From an uncultured Prevotella sp. (GTDB lineage: Bacteria; Bacteroidota; Bacteroidia; Bacteroidales; Bacteroidaceae), in assembly GCA_944320105.1 (NCBI GenBank), contig CALUGA010000021.1:1-45877 (forward strand): 45,877 nt of DNA, in the 5' to 3' direction. The translations under genes were made by a program, and so were the position numbers. This document shows positions 15,181 to 23,922 of this stretch, in pieces; within the stretch, counting starts at the first letter, position 1; every line of letters starts with the position of its first letter. The notes beneath the pieces were generated by a model. It had not been told where the DNA came from and did no database searches. It worked only from the letters and a program-made list of their open reading frames with translations.

Positions 15181-16305
15181 TCAGTTCTTGGAGCGTATTT
15201 CGTTTAGGAGTTTCTTGGCGGCGGCGTTCCAGCTAAGCCGTGAGGCAAAGCTGTTGTAAGCTCTTGCCGCGAGCTGCTTGTAGCCTTCGCAGTCGGCAAA
15301 GGTCTCCTTGATGTATCGTGCGAAGGTTTCGGGCGATGTTCCGAGTGGGAAGAGCTTGCCGTTCTCGCCGTCCTTTACTATTGTGGGTATGCCGCCAATG
15401 GAGTGCGAGATGCTGGGCAGCCCGTATGCGCTCGCCTCGCAGAACACAAGTCCGTATGCCTCGCCCCGCGACGGCACGAAGAGGAAGTGGCAGCCTTGGT
15501 AGAGACGGGCCAGCTCGGCCATGCCTTCGGGTCGGTTCTTGTCGATGAAGCCGTGGCTCATGATGTACTGCGGCAGCTGCGCAGGCACTTCCCTCAGCCC
15601 CACGAGGTGCAGCTCCACGGGGAATCCGTCTTGGTGCAGCCGCTCGGCTGTTGCCACGGCAATGTCTGCCCCTTTCCTCTGCCATTCCACCCCCACGAAC
15701 AGCAAGCGGCACGTCTCCATGTCCTTGCGGCGTATGCCCTGCATCACGGTTTCTTTTGCGGGCGGCTCGTCGATGTTGGCGCCAAGCGGCACGACGCTTA
15801 CCTTTTTGTATATGGCATCACCATAATGCTGCCTTATGGCGGCTGCCGATGCATGGGAGCAGGTGAATATTCTCGCGCAACGCTCAAAGGCGAGCCGCTC
15901 TATGGAGTGGGCGGTGGTGGCGTCGTTGGCCATCTTGCCGAAGCCCTGCCCGAGCATGTACTCATAACAGCCATCGATGTAGACGTAGATTGGAACGGGC
16001 ATTTTGAGACAGGCCACGGGGATGGTGCTCAGCGAAAGAATCGCGTCTGTTCCATTGTCTATCTTTTTTGAGATGAACCGCGCCCAACCCTTGGCCGATG
16101 ACATGGAGCGCACGGCCTGGTACTGCTGCCCCATGAGGCGCGCGGCTATCTTTCGCAGGGCCATGGCCGGGGTTATCCTTCGGTAGCCGTAAAGGCACTG
16201 TACGTTGGTCCCTTGGGCTTCGAGCGCCGCCCGCGCGTAATAGTTGGTGCCGCTCCACGTGTGTTTGTCGTATGGCGAGAGCGTTGTGATGTATGCCAAG
16301 TTCAT
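15181..16305 (-). CDS. Family 4 glycosyltransferase
   Basis: With the ATG at 16305 (MNLAYITTLSPYDKHTWSGTNYY) the protein has 374 residues. An upstream TTG at 16329 is less likely, because AGGAAAA lies about 12 bases before the ATG. The acceptor domain begins with a 'WSGT.YY' loop. The donor domain has 'CRLLFVGVEWQRKGADIAVATAERL' and the complete GT4 motif 'CHFLFVPSRGEAYGLVFCEASAYGLPSIS', followed by 'GGIPTIVKDGENGKLFP'. It is one of the clearest GT4 members of the locus. Confidence 0.88.
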   Translation of the reverse strand: MNLAYITTLSPYDKHTWSGTNYYARAALEAQGTNVQCLYGYRRITPAMALRKIAARLMGQQYQAVRSMSSAKGWARFISKKIDNGTDAILSLSTIPVACLKMPVPIYVYIDGCYEYMLGQGFGKMANDATTAHSIERLAFERCARIFTCSHASAAAIRQHYGDAIYKKVSVVPLGANIDEPPAKETVMQGIRRKDMETCRLLFVGVEWQRKGADIAVATAERLHQDGFPVELHLVGLREVPAQLPQYIMSHGFIDKNRPEGMAELARLYQGCHFLFVPSRGEAYGLVFCEASAYGLPSISHSIGGIPTIVKDGENGKLFPLGTSPETFARYIKETFADCEGYKQLAARAYNSFASRLSWNAAAKKLLNEIRSKN

Positions 16306-16325
16306 CGCGTTCTTTTTCCTGATTG

Positions 16326-17135
16326 TCAAATCTTAAACTCAGAGAGCAGCCTTGCCCTCATTTCGGCCAAGTTAGGCACTGAGACCGCCGCCCTCTTTAC
16401 CAGCGCGTCGGCTATGCTGCCTGCCATGGGGAATGAATGCCTGCCGGTCGAATAGTAGTAGTCCTTGTACTTGAAAAGGTCGTCGGATTCCGTGTCGTTG
16501 AGCATTATGGCGGGAACTCCGTATGCCTCGGCGAGTATAATACCGTGCAATGATGAGCTTATGACGTATTGTGACGCGCAGATGGCATCTATGAATGCCC
16601 GCCAGTCGTTTGTCAATGTGGACAGGACGTGTTCGTCACCCTTGTATTTGCCGAGTTTTGAGTAATGGGGTATCACCGTATATTCATACCGTTTGCATTC
16701 TCGGCGGGGGTAAAAATGAGGCATCAGTATGGCCGGGTCGCCATAAACTTCGGGAACATTGTAGCCCATCTCGACGAGGGCATTGCGCGTAAGGGGGCCT
16801 CTTACGGCGCGGATTGTCAGTTGCGGCTTTTTCCTTGCGAACACCTCTACGCTGTGCTGGCTGAGGAATCCGCTGCCGAAAACAGTTGCCTTGGCGCTTA
16901 CGAATTGGATTATGCTGCCGATAAGGGCCACCCGCTTGGTGCGTGGCTGCCATCTGTCTATGCCTTTCATCCGTAGGAGGTAATCGAACAACACTGGCGA
17001 CAGCAGGTCGCCAACGTTCTGCACGCCGCGCCTTTTGTAGTAAAGGAGGTTTATGCGCAATGGCACGATAGGGCGGCGTGGGTCACCGAAGATTAGCGCT
17101 TTGCGCGCCAAATGCCTTGCAATGTCAGTTGTCAT
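16326..17135 (-). CDS. Polysaccharide pyruvyl transferase family protein
   Basis: The 269-aa product fits PF04230 (CsaB/WcaK-like): 'NLLYYKRRGVQNVGDLLSPVLFDYLL' at the N-terminus (N-x-GD), 'TVFGSGFLS', 'IRAVRGPLTRNAL', 'VYGDPAILMP', and the hallmark 'CASQYVISSSLHGIILAEAYGVPAIML' with the catalytic-site S-x-H. Members transfer pyruvate from phosphoenolpyruvate to make a ketal on a sugar, giving the polymer negative charge. Some relatives act as glycosyltransferases instead. It overlaps the upstream GT2 by ATGA. Confidence 0.85.
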   Translation of the reverse strand: MTTDIARHLARKALIFGDPRRPIVPLRINLLYYKRRGVQNVGDLLSPVLFDYLLRMKGIDRWQPRTKRVALIGSIIQFVSAKATVFGSGFLSQHSVEVFARKKPQLTIRAVRGPLTRNALVEMGYNVPEVYGDPAILMPHFYPRRECKRYEYTVIPHYSKLGKYKGDEHVLSTLTNDWRAFIDAICASQYVISSSLHGIILAEAYGVPAIMLNDTESDDLFKYKDYYYSTGRHSFPMAGSIADALVKRAAVSVPNLAEMRARLLSEFKI

Positions 17136-18151
17136 CGCCTTGATAGGTTAAGAAGCAGCCTCATGGAGTTATACAAAAAAGTATCTGGCATCCATTTGCA
17201 CAGGAGCATCTTGCTGAATAGCTTGTGGTAAAGGTGCCTTGGCACGTAATATTTCTTGAAGAGGCTTTTCCTTGCTCTTGCTTCGTTGAACACTTCCTTA
17301 TAGTTATTCGCATTGGCATTGCTGCATGCGCTTACTATCTGTGATAGGCCGTGCATGGTAAACATCTCTTTGAGGTACTGCTCGTCATGCATTGGGTATA
17401 TGCTTGCCAGTTTTCCGAAAATGTCAATCAAGATTTCCGCTGCCCGCAGGTATTCTTCTGCATAGTGCTTTTTGTGCGAGAGTGATATTGAACTCTGCCT
17501 GGTGTAATGGTAGTTATGGTTGTGGCAGATTATTATTTCGTTTGCAGAGCATAGGTAAGTGCGGAGGAATATCAAGTCCTCGAACAAGTCCAGATCCTCG
17601 CAAAATTTTATGTTGTTGTTAGTTATAAGGCGTTTGTCATACAGTTTTGCCATTATGTATCCATCGTTTAGCAACTTGAATTTTACTATGGAATCAGGAA
17701 TTTGCTCCTTTTTGATGATGGCGTCTTTATATTGGCTGAAATAAAGACTGCTTGCCTTGGTGCTTCCAGAAGGATTGTTGGTGTCGCATACCATTCTTTG
17801 TATGACGATGCCTTTTGTCGGTAGGCGCTCCATCAGTGAGTCGATAAATCCACATTCCACCCAGTCGTCGCTGTCTATGAATGTTATCCAGTTGGCCGAT
17901 GCCTCGCCGATGCCTAGGTTCCTTGCCGCGCTTACCCCTTTGTTCGGTGTGTGGAACACTCTGATGCGCGAGTCCTTTTGGGCATATTCGTCGCATACCT
18001 GCCCCGACCTATCAGTGCTGCCATCGTCGATGAGCAGCAACTCGAAGTCGGCGAAAGTCTGGGCGAGGATGCTGCCTATGCATCGGTTGAGGTATCTCTC
18101 GGCGTTGTAAACAGGTACAACGATCGAGACCCTTGCGTGGTTATTGTCCAT
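17132..18151 (-). CDS. Family 2 glycosyltransferase
   Basis: The 339-aa enzyme has a canonical GT2 domain: 'VSIVVPVYNAERYLNRCIGSILAQTFADFELLLIDDGSTDRSG', 'NKGVSAARNLGIGEASANWITFIDSDDWV' with DSDD as metal site. A ~200-residue C-terminal extension is rich in Tyr, Lys and Ile. This is the EpsJ/WcaA-like capsule type. Local base composition is more AT-rich than in the polymerase-export genes, as often seen in the exchangeable core of polysaccharide loci. It overlaps its upstream neighbour by 11 bases. Confidence 0.88.
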   Translation of the reverse strand: MDNNHARVSIVVPVYNAERYLNRCIGSILAQTFADFELLLIDDGSTDRSGQVCDEYAQKDSRIRVFHTPNKGVSAARNLGIGEASANWITFIDSDDWVECGFIDSLMERLPTKGIVIQRMVCDTNNPSGSTKASSLYFSQYKDAIIKKEQIPDSIVKFKLLNDGYIMAKLYDKRLITNNNIKFCEDLDLFEDLIFLRTYLCSANEIIICHNHNYHYTRQSSISLSHKKHYAEEYLRAAEILIDIFGKLASIYPMHDEQYLKEMFTMHGLSQIVSACSNANANNYKEVFNEARARKSLFKKYYVPRHLYHKLFSKMLLCKWMPDTFLYNSMRLLLNLSRR

Positions 18152-19037
18152 CGTAGGTGTGATAGTCTTTTACTACATCGAAAGGCGCTACGCGCAACAG
18201 CTCACGTTGGATGGTGCTGATGTCTGTGTTTGGCAGGGCCTTGTCGGCGTTTTTGCTGAACAAGTTCCTCCACGTGGCCTCGGATTTGAGGATGCCGTCC
18301 AAGTCCTTGAAGCCATCATACTCCTCTATGCTTACAGAGCTGAAGTAGTCGTGGAATTTTAAGTCGTCGTTTTCCAGTGTGTTGAGTTTTATCCACAAAG
18401 CCGGTATCCCGTATGCGTGTGGCACGATTATCCCATGCAGCGATGTAGACAGGATATGCTTGCACGAGGTTATCTCGGCTATTGTGCGCTCTACGTCTTT
18501 TGTGCGCAAGTCAATGATTTTGTATCTGTCGCCAAAGCGCCTGGCAATCAAGTCCGTTTCCGACCAATGGGGTATGATGGCTATTTCATGCATTTTTGCC
18601 GATGGCTTTACGAGCAGCGGCAGCAATAGTGCGGGGTCGCCCATCACCTCGGCCTCCTTGTAGCCTTGGCTGCGCAGCATGGCATTGGTGTGCTTGCCCC
18701 GCACCGCCCTCACTTCACCGCCTTTAAAGGTATCGATACTTTTGAGGAATCCGCATCCCCAGGCGGTTGAATGCCGGTTGCCGCGCCCCATTATCGAGCC
18801 AATGCCCAAGATGTTCTTTTCATAAAACAATAGGGTATTGCTTATGCTGCCGAACTTGAATTGCATGAGGTACTTGGCCACAAGGCGCAGGCTGCCGAGT
18901 CCAAAGTAGAAAGACCTGTAGCGAATCTCCCTCCCGCTCAGCCTCCCAATTACGTAGGGGCTTAGCATGTCGCCAAAGTTAGGCTCATTCCAGTAAACGA
19001 GCTTTATTGCCTTGCTTCGTGTGCTATTTTGCTTCAT
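18141..19037 (-). CDS. Polysaccharide pyruvyl transferase family protein, second copy
   Basis: The 298-aa protein shares the PF04230 pattern with the gene two places downstream: 'KLVYWNEPNFGDMLSPYVIGRLSG', 'LGIGSIMGRG', 'VRAVRGKHTNAML', 'VMGDPALLLPLL', and 'CKHILSTSLHGIIVPHAYGIPALWI'. The two are only distantly alike outside these motifs, so they are not a recent duplication and could modify different sugars. The start overlaps the flippase gene by 14 bases. Confidence 0.85.
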   Translation of the reverse strand: MKQNSTRSKAIKLVYWNEPNFGDMLSPYVIGRLSGREIRYRSFYFGLGSLRLVAKYLMQFKFGSISNTLLFYEKNILGIGSIMGRGNRHSTAWGCGFLKSIDTFKGGEVRAVRGKHTNAMLRSQGYKEAEVMGDPALLLPLLVKPSAKMHEIAIIPHWSETDLIARRFGDRYKIIDLRTKDVERTIAEITSCKHILSTSLHGIIVPHAYGIPALWIKLNTLENDDLKFHDYFSSVSIEEYDGFKDLDGILKSEATWRNLFSKNADKALPNTDISTIQRELLRVAPFDVVKDYHTYDGQ

Positions 19038-20613
19038 GCCTTATGAATTGTAAAATATGTTGCTTGGCGAAGCTTCGCTCTTTATCGTCGCATCCTATTC
19101 TATATATTGCAAATGCTGATGACAGCAAGCATGTTGCGCATACCATTACCATGCCTATCGTGTCAGGGGTTGCAAGTGTTTTGCAGGCCAATGGTACGAT
19201 GGGCGCAACTATGCTTACTTTCAACAATGGCCACAGTACGTTCTTGCAGTAATCCGTCTTTGCTATGGCGGTCATCCTTGCCACGAGAATGACCCTGCAT
19301 GCTTGCGCCGCGATGGAGAACACAATGTGTACTACGAACATAGCCTCAGGCGGGAAGCCCGCCTTCAGGGCAACGTAAGACGCGGGGAGTATGAACAGCA
19401 GCAACCCTCCGACAGCCATTTGGTATACCTTGATTCTTCCTGTGGCCTGCGCGGAAATCATCATGGGGTTGGAGAGCGAGTCTATCATTACAGTGATGAG
19501 CACCAGGCGTAGGAAGTTTACTGTGTGGTCGGGCACTGTCGTGAGCCAGAGCCGCAGTATGAATTCAGGCTCCATGAAAAGTGGCAACGCCAAAGTTAGT
19601 ACAATGAAAAAGGAAAACCGCGAACTCTTGAATGTTAGGCTGTGCATATATGGCAAGTCGTTTTGGGCATACGACTTCGTTATTTGCGGGTTTATGGCGG
19701 TTTGCACGTTGCCGTAGAAGCTGGCCACAGCCCCTTGCACTTGTACGGCCACGGCACGGGCTGCGTTCACCGCAGGCCCGAAAAAAACGTTGAGCAGTAC
19801 GTTTACCCCTTGTGTGTGAGCGACATAAGCCAATGATCCCAACAAGTTCCATGATGCAAATGAGGTCATTTCAGCGGCAAGTTTTCTGTCGTACTGGAAC
19901 TTGAACCTTGTTTCCTTGAAGTTGCGTCGGCAATAGTATCCGTAGACAAGACGTATGAGCATCTGCACCGAAAACATAAGTAGGGCGTAAAGCTTTAGCT
20001 TGTCAAAGCCAGGCGCAAGCAGCGAAAAGGCAATGGCCAGCTTCAAGATTGCCTCTAAGACTGATATGTAAGCGAATGCCTGCATACGTTCGTGGGCGAT
20101 TATAGTGGCGTTGTATGGAGTGCACAAGAGCATTGTGCAGCACGACAGCACGGAAAACTGGAACACCCAAAGCGCAGCCTCTGCCCTGTCGTGCGGTATC
20201 TGCATATACCTGTCCATGAACCACAGGCCGGCCGTTTCCGCCAAGACAACGATGAGGATGGCCAGCGCGAAGTGGATTTGCACGCTCATGGAGAATACCT
20301 TCCTGAGGTACTGCTCGTCCTCGCGCCCCATCGCAAACGTTATGAAACGCTGTGTGGCAGTTGACATGGAGCCGCCTATGAAATAAAACAACGCTATCAT
20401 TCCGCCCACCACGTTGTATATGCCGTAGTCGGTCACGCCGAGCGTGTTGAGCACCACGCGGCTCGTGTAGAGGCTTATGGCCATGGTGAGCAGCATCCTG
20501 CAATACAGCAGGAGCGTGTTCTTGGCTATGCGCTTTGTGTTGTGTTCCAACGCTTGCTTGGCCTGCTCAGTCCTTGTTCGCCCCTCACTCCTTGTCCTCG
20601 GGGCTGTAGCCAT
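19024..20613 (-). CDS. wzx: Wzx-like lipid-linked oligosaccharide flippase (MATE/MVF-like)
   Basis: The 529-aa membrane protein has about twelve to fourteen hydrophobic segments. The family N-terminus is clear: 'RIAKNTLLLYCRMLLTMAISLYTSRVVLNTLGVTDYGIYNVVGGMIALF', with the later 'MTSFASWNLLGSLAYVAHTQGVNVLLNVFFGPAVNAARAVA'. It should flip the undecaprenyl-linked repeat unit across the inner membrane for polymerisation. The first ATG (20613) lies 29 bases inside the end of the Wzc-like gene and gives a ~25-residue basic lead before the first helix. No later ATG precedes that helix. Confidence 0.87.
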   Translation of the reverse strand: MATAPRTRSEGRTRTEQAKQALEHNTKRIAKNTLLLYCRMLLTMAISLYTSRVVLNTLGVTDYGIYNVVGGMIALFYFIGGSMSTATQRFITFAMGREDEQYLRKVFSMSVQIHFALAILIVVLAETAGLWFMDRYMQIPHDRAEAALWVFQFSVLSCCTMLLCTPYNATIIAHERMQAFAYISVLEAILKLAIAFSLLAPGFDKLKLYALLMFSVQMLIRLVYGYYCRRNFKETRFKFQYDRKLAAEMTSFASWNLLGSLAYVAHTQGVNVLLNVFFGPAVNAARAVAVQVQGAVASFYGNVQTAINPQITKSYAQNDLPYMHSLTFKSSRFSFFIVLTLALPLFMEPEFILRLWLTTVPDHTVNFLRLVLITVMIDSLSNPMMISAQATGRIKVYQMAVGGLLLFILPASYVALKAGFPPEAMFVVHIVFSIAAQACRVILVARMTAIAKTDYCKNVLWPLLKVSIVAPIVPLACKTLATPDTIGMVMVCATCLLSSAFAIYRIGCDDKERSFAKQHILQFIRHEAK

Positions 20614-23011
20614 AGCCGTAGGCGTATTTTTTGCCGTAGCCGTACTTACCGTACTTGCCGTAGCGGCCGTAGCCGTAGTAGTAGCCGTTGCGGCGCTTGT
20701 CCATGTCGATGCCGTTGACCACGGTGCACATTGGCGGCATGTTGGGGTCGCGCCGCAGCTCGTTGATGAGCTGGAAGTCGCTCTTGTGGGTGTATCCGGC
20801 GCGGCATACGTAGGCGCAGAGGTCGGCCACGCGGGCTATGAGGCGGGTGTCGGTGACCATCCCCATGGGGGCGCTGTCTATCACGATGTAGTCGAAGTGC
20901 TGCCTCAGGCAGGCGAAGGCGTCGTCGAGTGCGCGGCGTGCCACCAGCTCGGTGGGGTTTGGCGGCACGTGGCCCCCGGGCAGCACCCACAGGCCCGGCA
21001 TTAGTGGCGTGGGGGTGCACAGCTTCATGATGTCTTGCGCCGAGGGCTGGGCCAGGTACTGCGTAATGCCGGGCATGCCCTTAGGCAGTCCGAAGATGCG
21101 CGCCAGCGCCGGCTTGCGTATGTCGAGGCCCACGATGAGCGTGCGGCTGCCCATGAGGGCCAGGCTCACGGCGAGGTTGGCGGCGATGAAGCTCTTGCCC
21201 TCGCCCGGCGTGGTTGAGGTGACGAGCATCACCTTCTGGCCCTCGCGGAGCATGTACTGCAGGTTGGTGCGCAGGCTGCGGAACGTCTCCTCCATCAGTC
21301 CGTTGCTGTTCTCGGCCACCACTATGGGGGTGTCCTTGGCCGCCGTGGCCAGCGGTATGTCGCCCACGGCCGGCGCGTCGGTGAGCCGTTCCACGTCCTT
21401 GCGCCCCTCTATCTTGAAGCGCAGCTGCAGCATGAGCCAGATGCCCATGATGGGCAGCAGCAGGCCTACGGCCAGTGCGGCGGCGTAGGCCTGCTGCCTG
21501 TTGGGCGCCACGAGGCCCTGGGCGCGCGGCTCCTCCACCACGCGGCTGTTGTCGGCCGTGGCGGCCAATGTTATGGCGTTCTCCTCGCGTTTTTGGAGCA
21601 GGGTGAGGTAGAGGTTGGCCTTTATCTCCTGCCGGCGGGTGATGTCGGTCAGTGCCTGCTCCTGGCGCGGCGCGCTGCTCACCCGCGAGCGGTAGCGCCC
21701 GGCCTCGAGGTCGAGGTTGCGCCGGGTTATGCGCAGGGCCTTCTCCACGTTGTCCACGGCGGTGAGCACGGCGTTGTGTGTGGCGGCTATCGAGGCGTCG
21801 AGGTTCACCACCACGGGGTTGGTTGCCTTAGAGGTGCGCAGCAGCCGCTTGCGCTCTATTTGCATCTCGTTGTACTTGGCGATCACGGCGGCCAGGTTGG
21901 CGTCGCTCACGCCTATGTCGGCCGGTATCACCTCGTTGCGGTTGGCGGGGTCGTCCACGTAGCTGCGCAGGAATCCCGTGAGGCGCAGCTGCGTGTCGTT
22001 GTCGGCGCGCCGCTTGTCGTACTCCTGCGTTTCCTGCAAGGCCATCTGCGCGTCGGCGCTGAGGTCGGTGATGCCCGAGCGTTGCTTATATCCGGCCAGC
22101 TCGTTCTCGGTGGAGCTTAGCTCCTCGTTGATTATGCGTATGCGCTCGTCGATGAAGCGCGCCGTGCGGCTTGCCACCTGGTTCTTGTCCTCGTTGGCGT
22201 CGGCGTTGTAGATGCGCACGAGAGCGGTGAGGAAGTCCTGTCCGCGGCGTATGTTGGTGTCGTTGAACGTGAGGCGAACTATTGAGGTGAACTCGCTCGT
22301 AGGCTCGCCGCGCAGCCGCCCCTTGTAGCCGTCGGCCACTGCCGAGGGCGGGGTGACCACTGCCACGAAGCTGGCGGGCAGTGCCGAGGGGTAGAGGGCG
22401 GAGTCGGGCGTGAGCGTGATTGTGCCTACTGGGGTTACGAACACCGCCGGGAGCTTGCCGAACGTCTTACCGGCCGTGTGCTCCTCGCCCCGTGCGGAGT
22501 AGGTGGCCGTGGCCTGCACCGAGCCGTCGGCGCGGCAGTCGAGGCTCACCCTGAGGGGCGAAGGCAGTCGGTCGGCCTCGCCCGGAGCCATCCACACGCT
22601 CACCGGCACCTGCTTGTAGGCCGTTATGTCGTAGGCGGCCTTGCGCTCGCGGAAGTAGTCGATGTAAAGGTTCTCGGCCTCCACCACCTTCTTTATTAGC
22701 GTGTACGACTGCAGTATCTCTATCTCGTTGTCGAAGTTGTTGGCCATCGACATCGTGCCGAGATCCTGCATCGAGGCCAGGGCCGTGGCCGAGCCTGCCT
22801 TGGTCTTGTCGCCCTGCTTTATCATCACCGTTGAGCTTACGGCATACACGGGCGGCTGGTAGCGCAGCCATGCGTAGGCGGCCACCAGGGCCAGGGCCAG
22901 CGATGTGGCTATTACGGGCCAGCGCAGCAGGTAATCGGCCACTATGGCCTTGTAGTCGGTCTTCTTCCTCTCGCTGCTGAACAGTTCTTCGTGCAGTTGT
23001 TCTTCTTTCAT
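20585..23011 (-). CDS. wzc: Wzc-like polysaccharide co-polymerase / BY-kinase
   Basis: This 808-aa protein has a Wzz-type N-terminal half: TM1 about residues 30-50 (WPVIATSLALALVAAYAWL), a long periplasmic coiled-coil region, and TM2 about 510-530. The cytoplasmic bacterial tyrosine kinase has Walker A 'TTPGEGKSFIAANLA' (about 597-611), Walker A' 'LIVGLDIRKPALA' and Walker B 'DYIVIDSAP'. The last ~32 residues (777-808) hold the autophosphorylation cluster, here an unusually regular Tyr-Gly/Lys tail with 12 Tyr in 26 residues. It controls chain length and links polymerisation to export with the Wza-like protein encoded 27 bases upstream. No separate Wzb-type phosphatase gene is in the window. 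Confidence 0.92.
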   Translation of the reverse strand: MKEEQLHEELFSSERKKTDYKAIVADYLLRWPVIATSLALALVAAYAWLRYQPPVYAVSSTVMIKQGDKTKAGSATALASMQDLGTMSMANNFDNEIEILQSYTLIKKVVEAENLYIDYFRERKAAYDITAYKQVPVSVWMAPGEADRLPSPLRVSLDCRADGSVQATATYSARGEEHTAGKTFGKLPAVFVTPVGTITLTPDSALYPSALPASFVAVVTPPSAVADGYKGRLRGEPTSEFTSIVRLTFNDTNIRRGQDFLTALVRIYNADANEDKNQVASRTARFIDERIRIINEELSSTENELAGYKQRSGITDLSADAQMALQETQEYDKRRADNDTQLRLTGFLRSYVDDPANRNEVIPADIGVSDANLAAVIAKYNEMQIERKRLLRTSKATNPVVVNLDASIAATHNAVLTAVDNVEKALRITRRNLDLEAGRYRSRVSSAPRQEQALTDITRRQEIKANLYLTLLQKREENAITLAATADNSRVVEEPRAQGLVAPNRQQAYAAALAVGLLLPIMGIWLMLQLRFKIEGRKDVERLTDAPAVGDIPLATAAKDTPIVVAENSNGLMEETFRSLRTNLQYMLREGQKVMLVTSTTPGEGKSFIAANLAVSLALMGSRTLIVGLDIRKPALARIFGLPKGMPGITQYLAQPSAQDIMKLCTPTPLMPGLWVLPGGHVPPNPTELVARRALDDAFACLRQHFDYIVIDSAPMGMVTDTRLIARVADLCAYVCRAGYTHKSDFQLINELRRDPNMPPMCTVVNGIDMDKRRNGYYYGYGRYGKYGKYGYGKKYAYGYGYSPEDKE

Positions 23012-23038
23012 GTGCGTTTGGGTTTTACGGTGCTTGGT

Positions 23039-23830
23039 TTACTTTACCGACACCACCACGAGCGAGGCGATGGTGGCCACGAGGCTGGCCATGCTTATCC
23101 ATGTGGCAGTGTTGTTGCTAAGGCTGTTGGAGCGCACCTTGGAGCGGGTGGGCTTTACGTAGATTACGTCGTTCTGCTGCAGGTAGTAGTAGGGCGACGC
23201 GGCTATGCTGTCGCCGGTGAGGTTGAGGCTCACAATGTGCTTGGTGCCGTCGGCGTTGGTTCTGAGCAGCTGCACGTCGTCGCGCACGGAGTTGAGCGTC
23301 ATGTCGCCGGCCAGGGCCAGTGCCTGCATCACGCTCAGCCGCTCGTCGGTTACGGTGAAGGTGCCGGGGCTTTTCACCTCTCCGAGCACGCTCACCTTGA
23401 AGTTGGCCGCCCTCACCGTTACGTTAGGCACCTCGCTGAGGTGCTCGCTTAGCTTGCCGCGCAGCAGCGCCTCGCACTGCCTTGCGCTCAGCCCCGCCAC
23501 GTGGAGCCTGCCAAGCACGGGGAAGTCTATCAGCCCCTGGTTGTCCACGAGGTAGGTAAGCAGGCGTGCGTCGTTCATGCCGGTGCCGGGGTTGGAGTGG
23601 CCCTTGGGCTGGCCTATGTTGCGGTAGAATGGTGCCGACACCTCGGGGTCGGTGGTGCTCACTGTGATGGTAAGCTCGTCGCCCGGCATCACGCGCCACT
23701 CGGGGGCTTGCCCGCCGGTGGCCGTCGGTGTGGGCGCCGTGGCGTTGAGGTATGTAGATTTCTTGTAGGAGGCGCACCCGGCGGCGAGCAATGCCGCCGC
23801 TAAGAGCGCGATGATGGATGAGTGGTTCAT
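23039..23830 (-). CDS. wza: Wza-like polysaccharide export lipoprotein
   Basis: With the start at 23830 the product is 263 aa. It has a lipoprotein signal (MNHSSIIALLAAALLAAGC, lipobox LAAG-C), the Poly_export domain ('WRVMPGDELTITVSTTDPEVSAPFYRN'), then an SLBB domain ('VLGEVKSPGTFTVTDERLSVMQALALAGDMTLN'). A C-terminal hydrophobic helix ends it (MASLVATIASLVVVSV). It would form the outer-membrane exit channel working with Wzc. Upstream in-frame sequence is only a translated 9-bp repeat array. The leader contains that array (23861-23922) and a long pyrimidine/purine-biased stretch immediately before the ATG. Confidence 0.9.
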   Translation of the reverse strand: MNHSSIIALLAAALLAAGCASYKKSTYLNATAPTPTATGGQAPEWRVMPGDELTITVSTTDPEVSAPFYRNIGQPKGHSNPGTGMNDARLLTYLVDNQGLIDFPVLGRLHVAGLSARQCEALLRGKLSEHLSEVPNVTVRAANFKVSVLGEVKSPGTFTVTDERLSVMQALALAGDMTLNSVRDDVQLLRTNADGTKHIVSLNLTGDSIAASPYYYLQQNDVIYVKPTRSKVRSNSLSNNTATWISMASLVATIASLVVVSVK

Positions 23831-23860
23831 ATTTTTTTCTTTTTTTTCTTCTTTTGGGGG

Positions 23861-23922
23861 CCTATTTGGCTTATAGGGCTTATAGGTCTTATAGGCCGGA
23901 TAGGCCTTATAGGCCCGATAGG
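23861..23922. repeat. 9-bp tandem repeat array upstream of the wza-like gene
   Basis: Seven units of consensus CTTATAGG(T/G/C), two of them degenerate (CGGATAGGC, CCGATAGGG), are spaced exactly 9 bases (cores at 23861, 23870, 23879, 23888, 23897, 23906, 23915). They are the same kind of unit as at 3984-4082. The last three codons and the TAA stop of the HprK-like gene lie inside the array, and the wza start is 30 bases beyond it. Confidence 0.85.
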
